Shown piece by piece: positions 1 through 5,696 of a stretch of 8,318 bases of DNA (the stretch's first letter is position 1; each line of letters begins with the position of its first letter). The stretch is from UBA5336 sp039198685. GTDB taxonomy: Bacteria > Pseudomonadota > Alphaproteobacteria > Caulobacterales > Hyphomonadaceae. The notes beneath the pieces were generated by a model. The model had not been told where the DNA came from and searched no databases. It saw only the letters and a program-made list of their open reading frames with translations. Both the position numbers and the translations under genes were made by a program. The DNA lies in NCBI GenBank assembly GCA_039198685.1, contig JBCCTK010000119.1:1-8318 (forward strand), read 5' to 3'.

Positions 1-450
1 ATGGACGAGCTGCGCGTGGAGCGTGGCCTGACCTATGGTATCGGCACCGGTCTCCAGTTTGGCGGCGAAATCGCGACCTGGCGCGGCAGTGGCCAGACCA
101 AGAATGAAAGCGCGGGTGAGTTCATTGAGCTGATCAGGGCGGAAATGACCAAATTGGCCACCGATGGTGTGACTGAGCAAGAGCTTTCCGACGCCAAGGC
201 TTACCTCACCGGCGCCTACCCCCTCGGTTTTGACAGCAATGCGAAGATCGCTGGCAATATGATGGGTGTGCGCCAGCAGGAACTTGGTGTGGACTATTTC
301 GACCGCCGCAACGCGTCGGTTGATGCGGTCACCCTGGCCGATGTTAACCGCGTTGCCGGGCAATACCTGATGCCGGAGAACTTCACCTTCGTCGTCGTCG
401 GTGAGCCAGCAGGGCTCGGAGACGGCATTGACATCCTGTCTGCAGAATAG
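1..450 (+). CDS. M16-family (insulinase/MPP-like) peptidase, C-terminal fragment
   Basis: This is the last 149 residues of a longer protein. The reading frame is open from the first base and ends with TAG at 448-450; the ATG at base 1 is probably an internal methionine. The segment ELRVERGLTYGIG near residues 3-15 is the C-terminal M16 signature (the Arg/Tyr pair that contacts substrate in the second half-domain). It is followed by the amphipathic helices typical of the M16 C-terminal fold, including TEQELSDAKAYLTG at about 58-71. The ending, FTFVVVGEP followed by a short tail, is also typical. Family members are periplasmic or membrane-associated zinc proteases, often encoded as pairs with one catalytic and one inactive subunit. 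The HxxEH zinc motif lies in the N-terminal half, outside this window, so I cannot say which type this is. Family assignment is firm; activity and partner are unknown. Confidence 0.88.
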   Translation: MDELRVERGLTYGIGTGLQFGGEIATWRGSGQTKNESAGEFIELIRAEMTKLATDGVTEQELSDAKAYLTGAYPLGFDSNAKIAGNMMGVRQQELGVDYFDRRNASVDAVTLADVNRVAGQYLMPENFTFVVVGEPAGLGDGIDILSAE

Positions 451-519
451 GGCTCAGTCTCCGTTCAGGGCCGGTATCAGTTATCCCACCGCATAAGTGC
501 CTGAGATACACTGGCACCC

Positions 520-1044
520 ATGAACCCGATGCGTGATCCTTTCGCCCAGGTGCATCCCCTGTTCTGGCCGGTCCTGTGGCTGAGCTTGCGGGCGTTTGTG
601 CGCTGGACCCGGCGCATGATCGAAGACGGTCACGGTTTTGCCGGGCTGCGCGTGGAGATTACGTGGTATGGCTGGATCCATGTCCAGGCGATCGACTTGT
701 CCGAGGTCGGCAAGGATTTCCGCCGCCACATGGCGGGCATCCCGCGCGCGGGCGGTTTGTGCATTTTGGACCTTGCAGCCGAGCGCGCAGTGCGGCTCTT
801 ATCGGGCATAGGTGCCGAAGACGTCGGCGCAGGCTTGGGCTCCGCGGCCGCTACTCCTTTTCGTTTGACAGCGTTCTGGATGCTGGCTGCTCCAGGAATC
901 GGCGCCCATAGCCGGCGTGTTTCCAGAAAGGGAACCGGCCCGCCCGAGGCGCACGCCCCTCTCCCATCCCTGGGCGAGGGGGCGTCGGTCTACAATCCAC
1001 TCCCACGTGACCCGCAAGTCTGCGGGCGCCTGTGCTGGACCTAA
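520..1044 (+). CDS. Unrecognised small protein; second half probably not genuine coding sequence
   Basis: The open frame encodes 174 residues, but I do not recognise the family. Residues 1-87 (to about base 780) look real: only about 17 of 86 codons after the start end in A or T, and only two in A. This part has a hydrophobic, Trp-rich stretch (LFWPVLWLSLRAFVRW, about 14-29) followed by a basic patch, and a Trp/Tyr-rich segment near 49-53, suggesting a small membrane-associated protein. From residue 88 on, about 28 of 88 codons end in A or T and 14 in A, the protein becomes low-complexity, and the hairpin at 953-985 lies inside the frame. A +1 shift near 780-790 would end the protein at a TAG at 809-811, giving about 97 residues. 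So this may be an intact short gene with a recent frameshift, or a decaying gene. There is no clear Shine-Dalgarno sequence before the ATG at 520; the ATG at 529 is an in-frame alternative. The 3' end overlaps the converging ligase gene by 4 bases. Confidence 0.4.
   Translation: MNPMRDPFAQVHPLFWPVLWLSLRAFVRWTRRMIEDGHGFAGLRVEITWYGWIHVQAIDLSEVGKDFRRHMAGIPRAGGLCILDLAAERAVRLLSGIGAEDVGAGLGSAAATPFRLTAFWMLAAPGIGAHSRRVSRKGTGPPEAHAPLPSLGEGASVYNPLPRDPQVCGRLCWT
953..985. repeat. Long imperfect palindrome (hairpin), possible dispersed extragenic repeat
   Basis: The left arm ACGCCCCTCTCCCA (953-966) pairs with the right arm TGGGCGAGGGGGCGT (971-985) around a TCCC loop. I count 13 Watson-Crick pairs, one bulged G (978) and one T/C mismatch (962/975). 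The style, CTCTCCC facing GGGAGAGG-like sequence, resembles the GC-rich palindromes often scattered between genes in proteobacteria. No T-run follows on either strand, so it is not a standard intrinsic terminator. It lies between two convergent coding regions if the ORF at 520 truly ends early. Confidence 0.55.
1011..1026 (-). terminator. Short perfect hairpin just past the ligase stop codon, weak terminator candidate
   Basis: CCCGCA (1011-1016) and TGCGGG (1021-1026) form a perfect 6-bp GC-rich stem around the loop AGTC. Read in the direction of the minus-strand ligase gene, the stem begins 14 bases after the stop codon, which is a suitable place to end that transcript. No run of T follows it, so intrinsic termination would be weak; it may instead protect a 3' end or be chance. 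Confidence 0.25.
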
Positions 1045-2894
1045 AGCACGATCACGCCCTTGGGGGGCGGGTCGGCATAAAGCGCGGCCACCAGGTCAGC
1101 CCGGCCATCGATCACTGCGCGCTGGTTCACATAGCCTTTATCGGTGATTTCGCCGGCATCGATGCTGGGTGGCTCGGTCATGATGATGGCGCGTTTGATC
1201 CGCCGCGATGAACCGGGCTCAGCCGCGTTGAAGGCGGCGATTTTCTGGCTGAGCTCGCCGGCCAACCGGGCAAAGGCCGCAGCCATATCCCCACCCGCAT
1301 CTTTGACCATGTGTTCAAAGTGCGCCGGTGCGGGCCAGACGAGGGCCGAGGCGTAATTCTTGTCCTGGCCGGCAATCACGGCGTCGAAGATGAGCGGGCT
1401 GCAGGCCGCCACAAGGTCAGGTCGCAACGTGCCAACGCTGACCCATGTGCCGGTGGAAAGTTTGAAATCCTCGCCGACGCGCCCGTCAAAGATCACACCC
1501 TGACCGGGGTCGTCGGGGTCGACGAATTTCGCCGCGTCGCCGAGGCAGTAATAACCCTCCTCGTCGAATACTTCGGCATTTTTGGCGGGCATATTGTGGT
1601 AGCCCGGCATGACCGTCGGACCTTTGACGCGCACTTCGAGCTTGGTCCCGTTGGGCACCAGTTTCAGCGTCATGCCGGGCAAGGGCAGGCCGATCAGGCC
1701 GACGCGCTCGACCTCCCAATGGACCACGGTGATGCCCTGGGTTTCGGTCGCGCCATACATGGTCGTGATCGGCATGCGCCGCCCGGTCGCCTTGATCGCG
1801 AGGGCTTGGAGGCGGTCATAGAGATCGTCAGACAAAGTCGCGCCGCCATAGGCGACCTGTCGCATATTCCTGAAGAAGGCATGCAAAAGGTCGTCGTCCT
1901 CCTCCATGGCCTCGGCAAGCATGGCCAGTGCAATCGGTGCCGTCCCAAATGTAGTCGGCGAGCAGTCGCGGACATTGTCGATGGTCTGCTGGAACAAGGC
2001 CGGGGTTGGCTTGCCGCCATCGATCCAAAAGGTTGCGCCGTTCCAGAGCGCGCTATTGAAGTTTACATTAGAGCCGGAGATGTGGTTCCAAGGCAGCCAG
2101 TCCAGGAATTGGGGCACGGCGCTGGGATCATAGTCTGGGTCGCGTGCATCATCGCGCAGGCCCTCCTGGCCAGCGATCATGGAGCACATGGCCCCTTGGG
2201 TCGTCGGCACCGGCTTGGGCATCCCTGTCGATCCCGATGTGAAGAGATATTTTGCCACCGTGTCGTCGGTCAGTGACTCCATGGCCTCGGCCAGGGCTGG
2301 CGTCGCCGGAGTTTTCAGCAATGTGGAATAATCCTGGATATCCCCGCCGGCACCAATCCGGGTTACAATGGTGACACCAGAGGTATCGAGTGCGGCAAGG
2401 GCCGGTTTGAAGGGCTCCAGCATCTCGGTGAAAATTACCTTGGGACGTACAGCGTCGAAGCAGTGTTTCAGTTTTTCAAAGTCTGTACTCATGAGAGAGT
2501 AGGCAACGGAAATCGGCGCGGCCGGAGCGCCCATCTTCTGGGCGGCAACAATCACCATGGCCGTTGCGATGGAATTGCCAGAAAGGATCATGACGGGCGC
2601 ATCCGGGCCGGCACCCATGTCGAGGAAGGCCTGGGCCAAGCCATCAGTGGCCGCTTTTGCCTCACCGTAAGAGATCGAGACCCAATCGGCCTTGGAGTCT
2701 CGCTCTTTCAGGAACTGGCGATCTGGGTGCTCCGCCGCGCGCTCATCCAGGCAATGTGGAACGGTGCGTGGCCGCAGCCCCGGCGCCTGGCGCGGCGTCA
2801 GATAAATCGTGCCGTTGTCGGTGCGCGTGACGTCAATGTCCGGGCCTTTCAGGGGTAGTGGGCGAAATGGTGGCAAGACCTGTCCATCGGCCAT
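1041..2894 (-). CDS. Feruloyl-CoA synthase-like AMP-forming acyl-CoA ligase
   Basis: A 617-residue member of the ANL (acyl-CoA synthetase) superfamily, most like feruloyl-CoA synthases, which activate ferulate and related hydroxycinnamates with ATP and CoA in the cytoplasm. Visible motifs: the P-loop LFTSGSTGMPKP at 217-228; the adenine/substrate segment MYGATETQG at 379-387; YYCLGD at 448-453 with the ribose-binding Asp; DGRVGEDFKLSTGTWVSVG at 470-488, a very characteristic feruloyl-CoA synthase segment; and the C-terminal lysine motif GEITDKGYVNQR at 581-592, with Lys586 the expected adenylation lysine. The length matches the family. The frame could open at a TTG at 2960, but that codon lies in a candidate promoter. 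The ATG at 2894 has GGGAGA seven bases upstream and starts the conserved protein. The gene lies 69 bases downstream of the methyltransferase on the same strand. No hydratase/lyase or vanillin dehydrogenase partner is in the window, so the physiological substrate is inferred from family only. Confidence 0.85.
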   Translation of the reverse strand: MADGQVLPPFRPLPLKGPDIDVTRTDNGTIYLTPRQAPGLRPRTVPHCLDERAAEHPDRQFLKERDSKADWVSISYGEAKAATDGLAQAFLDMGAGPDAPVMILSGNSIATAMVIVAAQKMGAPAAPISVAYSLMSTDFEKLKHCFDAVRPKVIFTEMLEPFKPALAALDTSGVTIVTRIGAGGDIQDYSTLLKTPATPALAEAMESLTDDTVAKYLFTSGSTGMPKPVPTTQGAMCSMIAGQEGLRDDARDPDYDPSAVPQFLDWLPWNHISGSNVNFNSALWNGATFWIDGGKPTPALFQQTIDNVRDCSPTTFGTAPIALAMLAEAMEEDDDLLHAFFRNMRQVAYGGATLSDDLYDRLQALAIKATGRRMPITTMYGATETQGITVVHWEVERVGLIGLPLPGMTLKLVPNGTKLEVRVKGPTVMPGYHNMPAKNAEVFDEEGYYCLGDAAKFVDPDDPGQGVIFDGRVGEDFKLSTGTWVSVGTLRPDLVAACSPLIFDAVIAGQDKNYASALVWPAPAHFEHMVKDAGGDMAAAFARLAGELSQKIAAFNAAEPGSSRRIKRAIIMTEPPSIDAGEITDKGYVNQRAVIDGRADLVAALYADPPPKGVIVL

Positions 2895-2901
2895 GGTGTT
2901 G

Positions 2902-2907
2902 TCTCCC
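2902..2907 (-). promoter_or_regulatory. Ribosome binding site that fixes the ligase start at 2894
   Basis: Read on the minus strand, GGGAGA lies seven bases before the ATG at 2894. This is good Shine-Dalgarno spacing and favours this start over the TTG 66 bases upstream. Confidence 0.65.
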
Positions 2908-2932
2908 AAAATGTCTTTTTTAATTGATGCGG

Positions 2933-2960
2933 AGGCTAGCACAGGATGGGGGCGCGCCAA
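2933..2960 (-). promoter_or_regulatory. Candidate housekeeping-type promoter for the ligase gene
   Basis: On the minus strand TTGGCGC (2960-2954), a 13-base spacer and GCTAGCCT (2940-2933) resemble the Caulobacter sigma-73 pattern (TTGACGS, 10-14 bases, GCTANAWC). The -35 element matches 6 of 7 positions; only the GCTA core of the -10 element matches. A start just downstream would give a short AT-rich leader of about 30 bases before the ATG at 2894. It would let the ligase be expressed separately from the methyltransferase. This is pattern matching by eye only. Confidence 0.35.
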
Positions 2961-2963
2961 GCC

Positions 2964-3920
2964 CTAAGGCGATGATCCCGCACGAAGCCACCAGGCGGCC
3001 GGCGCACCGCCGGGCTTCAAGGCGATCGGGCGCGGATCTTCGCCAGGAAAGCCTGCGCTGGAAAATATGGCCAGGGCCTGGCGAAGGTCGGTCTCGCTCT
3101 GGGCGCTGGCAAGCATGCTTTCCATCCGCCCCCGATAGGCGGAGATTTCGCCGGCCATGCCTTTCAACCAGCCCTCGATATCGGGCAGGGCATAGGCTGA
3201 GCGACGCTCGTAGAGTTGGGCGGTGCCGTCATAGAGATGGGCGGCCAGGCCCTTGCCGTTCTGTGAGTCGCGCAGGGATTTCAGCGCTGCTATGGCGGGC
3301 TTGAACGCATTGACCGCGCGGTTGGCTTTCTCGGTGCTCACTTGGCCGGGCTTTGCATCGGCGGTGAAGAGGGCACGAAACAGCTTTTGGGCTTTCGGGA
3401 TAAAGCCGCTGTCGCGTATGGTGTTGAGGTCGCTGAGTTTTCCGGCACATTCGCGCGCGATCGCGCCGTCCTGCATATGCATGATCGCCGCAAACGCCCC
3501 ACCTGGTGCCAAGAGCCGGGCGGCTTCGGGTGCGGCGCTGAGGAGCCCAGCATATTCGAGGCCGAATTGGCTGACAACGCGGTCATACTGGGCGCTTGCC
3601 AGGCCGGTTCGATTCGCCGGCGCTACGATGCCTTCTGCACCGGGCAAATCTCGCTTCAGAACCGCAATTGCTTCTGGTGCGATATCGACCCCGGTCAACG
3701 CCCTGAGGCCGGCCATTCTCGCGGATTTGAGCGCCGTACCCGCGCCGCAAGCGAGATCGACAACACGGCTGCCAGCCGGGAGCCCCGCGAATTCTTCATC
3801 CCAGATCTTGGCTATGGCCGTGTCAGTCTCGATGCCGACGCCAAGTAGCGCTGTCCCTGCGTCGGATGCGGCCCGACCCTGCCAATAATTACCCCAGTCT
3901 TGAGCATTGTTCTGTGCCAT
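2964..3920 (-). CDS. Class I SAM-dependent methyltransferase, substrate unknown
   Basis: A 318-residue protein with a Rossmann-type methyltransferase core. Motif I is VVDLACGAG at 53-61 (the glycine-rich SAM loop). Strand 2 ends in GVDIAP at 77-82, with Asp79 expected to bind the SAM ribose. DRVVSQFGLEY at 113-123 corresponds to the motif IV region, and RLLAPGGAF at 135-143 is the usual turn before strand 5. The N-terminal NNAQDWGNYWQGRAASDAG is a cap region. The ~175 residues after the core are mostly helical and I do not recognise them, so the methyl acceptor cannot be named. The start is set at the ATG at 3920, just before the NNAQDWGNYW segment; a GTG at 3992 would extend the protein into the divergent spacer with poorly coded sequence. 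It stops 69 bases before the ligase start and may be partly cotranscribed with it. O-methylation of an aromatic compound would suit that neighbour but is speculation. Confidence 0.8.
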   Translation of the reverse strand: MAQNNAQDWGNYWQGRAASDAGTALLGVGIETDTAIAKIWDEEFAGLPAGSRVVDLACGAGTALKSARMAGLRALTGVDIAPEAIAVLKRDLPGAEGIVAPANRTGLASAQYDRVVSQFGLEYAGLLSAAPEAARLLAPGGAFAAIMHMQDGAIARECAGKLSDLNTIRDSGFIPKAQKLFRALFTADAKPGQVSTEKANRAVNAFKPAIAALKSLRDSQNGKGLAAHLYDGTAQLYERRSAYALPDIEGWLKGMAGEISAYRGRMESMLASAQSETDLRQALAIFSSAGFPGEDPRPIALKPGGAPAAWWLRAGSSP

Positions 3921-3996
3921 GCATCTTGGCTGGCGCCTGGTTGATCCCAAGTCAATGGCTTCCTTTTGGCCGGCGCGCCGTTTAGGACACACCGCT
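3921..3996. promoter_or_regulatory. Divergent spacer between methyltransferase and hemC
   Basis: These 76 bases separate two genes reading away from each other, so promoters for both must lie here or inside the flanking genes. I see no convincing -35/-10 pair on either strand; TTGATC at 3941 followed 17 bases later by TTTTGG is poor. A loose inverted repeat CTTGG (3925-3929) / CCAAG (3947-3951) and a GGCGCGCC palindrome (3972-3979) are present, but neither can be tied to a known regulator. Confidence 0.4.
3984..3987 (+). promoter_or_regulatory. Shine-Dalgarno sequence supporting the hemC start at 3997
   Basis: AGGA lies nine bases before the ATG at 3997. This, together with the conserved HemC N-terminus starting soon after, favours that start over the in-frame ATG at 3907, which lies inside the methyltransferase gene. 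Confidence 0.6.
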
Positions 3997-4956
3997 ATGA
4001 CGATTACGGCTGAGATTCACGTGCGACTGGGCACGCGCGCCTCTCCCCTTGCCCTGTGGCAGGCGGAGCATGTTTCGGAGCGTCTGAACGCTTTGAGCCA
4101 GGGCCGTATTGCGTGTGAGCTGGTAAAGTTTACGACGTCTGGGGATAAGCTGACGACGGAACGCCTGATCAATGCGGGCGGCAAAGGTCTGTTTACGCGC
4201 GAATTGGACCGGGCGCTTGATGAGGGCGAAATCGATATTGGCGTTCATTCGCTTAAGGATGTGCCGAGCCATTTGCCTGAGCGCCATGCTTTTGTTGCGT
4301 TTCCGAAGCGAGCAGACCCGCGCGAGGGCTTCCTGAGCCCACAAGCGAAGTCCCTGGATGATTTGCCTTCAGGCGCCGTTCTCGGGACGGCCAGTCTCCG
4401 GCGTGAGGCCCAAACGCTCCGGGCGCGACCTGATCTGAAGATTGTGCCGTTTCGCGGCAATGTGCAAACGCGCATGAAGAAGCTTCAGGCCGGGGAGGCC
4501 ATGGCCACTTATCTTGCCATGGCAGGCCTGACCCGGCTTGGCCTGGACCATCTGGCAACGGCCATTCCGATGGCAGACATGCTGACCGCGCCGTGCCAAG
4601 GTATCGTCGCCTGCACGGCCTTGGACGGCGCGCTTCCAACCGTTGTCATGGACGCGCTCTATCGATTGACCTGCCCGCAAAGCTGGGCCTCCGCCCTGGC
4701 AGAACGGGCCTTTCTCGTTGCGCTCGATGGCAGCTGCCGCACACCGATCGCTGCGCATCTTTTTCATGATGACGATGGCACCGGCCGGTTCGAAGGAGAA
4801 GTCCTCAGCCCCGACGGGCAATCCACCTGGCGTGTGGAGCAACGATTGTCTGCGGGCTTCAAAGAGGAGGATCTCAAGACCCTCGGTCGCTCTGCCGGCG
4901 AACAAATCCGTGCGGCGGCGGGTGGAGACCTGCCATCCTTTAGCGATGACGCGTGA
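3997..4956 (+). CDS. hemC: Hydroxymethylbilane synthase (porphobilinogen deaminase)
   Basis: A 319-residue cytoplasmic enzyme that joins four porphobilinogen molecules into the linear tetrapyrrole hydroxymethylbilane, the substrate of HemD encoded next. Motifs in order: LGTRASPLAL at 11-20; TSGDK at 47-51; GGKGLFTREL at 61-70; DIGVHSLKDVP at 80-90, with Asp88 in the place of the catalytic Asp (Asp84 in E. coli); LGTASLRREA at 129-138 and FRGNVQTR at 152-159, the arginines that bind acidic side chains; and LDGSCRTPIAA at 243-253, where Cys247 is the expected attachment point of the dipyrromethane cofactor. Length is normal for the family (about 310). One oddity is that the usual PA.GQGA..IE segment reads TAPCQGIVACTAL at about 197-209. 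First gene of a probable hemC-hemD-mic60-hemY unit; its end overlaps hemD by 11 bases. Confidence 0.97.
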   Translation: MTITAEIHVRLGTRASPLALWQAEHVSERLNALSQGRIACELVKFTTSGDKLTTERLINAGGKGLFTRELDRALDEGEIDIGVHSLKDVPSHLPERHAFVAFPKRADPREGFLSPQAKSLDDLPSGAVLGTASLRREAQTLRARPDLKIVPFRGNVQTRMKKLQAGEAMATYLAMAGLTRLGLDHLATAIPMADMLTAPCQGIVACTALDGALPTVVMDALYRLTCPQSWASALAERAFLVALDGSCRTPIAAHLFHDDDGTGRFEGEVLSPDGQSTWRVEQRLSAGFKEEDLKTLGRSAGEQIRAAAGGDLPSFSDDA

Positions 4957-5668
4957 CCGGCCAACTGTCCTTGTAACCCGCACCGCGCCGGGATGTTTCG
5001 ATACCGAGCTGGGCCTTGATGCAGCCGGGTTTGACCCGATTGTCAGCCCTGCGCTGGAAATTGTCCCACTTGAAACACCCTTGTCGCCTTTGCAGGCCGT
5101 AACAGGTTTAGTGTTCACCAGCGCAAACGGCGTTCGCGCGTTTTGCAGTAGAAGTGACAGGCGCGATATCGTGGCGTGGTGCGTTGGTCCGGCAACGGCG
5201 GCTTATGCCCAAGCCGAAGCGTTCCTAGATGTGCGGAACGCTGGCGGAGATGCCGATGACCTTGCGGCCTTCATCAAAGGCTCGACGGAGCCCGAAAGCG
5301 AGCGACTCATCCATGTTGCCAATGATGCGGCGGCTGGAAATCTCGTCAGATCGCTTCGAAAAGTGGGGTATCATGCTGAATTCGCGGCACTTTACACCAC
5401 GCGGCCCTCTGCGGCCCTGTCCAGCCCGGCTCTGGAGGCTTTAACAAACGGGCGTATTTCAACGGTGTTGGTCCATTCAGCGAAAGGTGCGCAAGGATTT
5501 GCGAACCTCATCGCTGGCGTCTCGACCGCGACAATAGCCCTTGTGGCGATTTCGTATCGGGCTTCGAAGCCGCTCCTGGCATTGGATTGGCGCGGCATCC
5601 ATATCGCGGAAGCGCCAAATGAGGACGCGCTGATAAAGGCCCTTCGAATGTGCTACACACCAGAATAA
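4946..5668 (+). CDS. hemD: Uroporphyrinogen-III synthase
   Basis: A 240-residue protein, the usual length for HemD, which cyclises hydroxymethylbilane with inversion of ring D to give uroporphyrinogen III. The family is poorly conserved, but the expected landmarks are present: VTR at 10-12; the FTSANGVRAF segment at 57-66; VGPATA at 80-85; YTT at 150-152 beginning the inter-domain return; SAKGAQGF at 178-185; AISYRASKPL at 201-210; and IAEAPNEDALIKAL at 220-233, which matches the typical C-terminal helix. The frame stays open far upstream within hemC, but the ATG at 4946 starts the conserved strand PTVLVTR and overlaps the hemC stop by 11 bases. No separate ribosome binding site is obvious, which suggests translational coupling to hemC. 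Confidence 0.93.
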   Translation: MTRDRPTVLVTRTAPGCFDTELGLDAAGFDPIVSPALEIVPLETPLSPLQAVTGLVFTSANGVRAFCSRSDRRDIVAWCVGPATAAYAQAEAFLDVRNAGGDADDLAAFIKGSTEPESERLIHVANDAAAGNLVRSLRKVGYHAEFAALYTTRPSAALSSPALEALTNGRISTVLVHSAKGAQGFANLIAGVSTATIALVAISYRASKPLLALDWRGIHIAEAPNEDALIKALRMCYTPE

Positions 5669-5696
5669 GGTAAGGAATTCCCTCTAAGCCGAGCCC

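Noticed and set aside
475..510. TATCAG ... CTGAGATA as a terminator after the M16 gene
   Set aside because: The arms do not pair without gaps, the loop is long and there is no T-run.
481..729. Minus-strand frame of 82 codons opposite the small ORF at 520
   Set aside because: The plus-strand frame has better third-position bias and a more protein-like sequence; no ribosome binding site supports the minus frame.
576..911. Plus-strand frame 3 within the small ORF region
   Set aside because: The translation has long Arg runs typical of an out-of-frame reading; the frame starting at 520 is better over the first 260 bases.
1311..2276. Long plus-strand open frame (321 codons) opposite the ligase gene
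   Set aside because: It is fully antisense to a well-supported gene with conserved motifs, has no recognisable protein features, and such frames are common opposite GC-rich genes.
3925..3951. CTTGG/CCAAG inverted repeat in the divergent spacer as an operator
   Set aside because: Arms are only 5 bp with a 17-base gap, which is expected by chance; kept only as a note in the spacer entry.
3907..3996. Upstream in-frame ATG as start of hemC
   Set aside because: It would overlap the methyltransferase start and add 30 residues absent from HemC proteins; AGGA nine bases before 3997 supports the shorter form.
4369..5118. Minus-strand open frame of 249 codons across hemC and hemD
   Set aside because: It lies opposite two firmly identified genes and its translation resembles no protein family.
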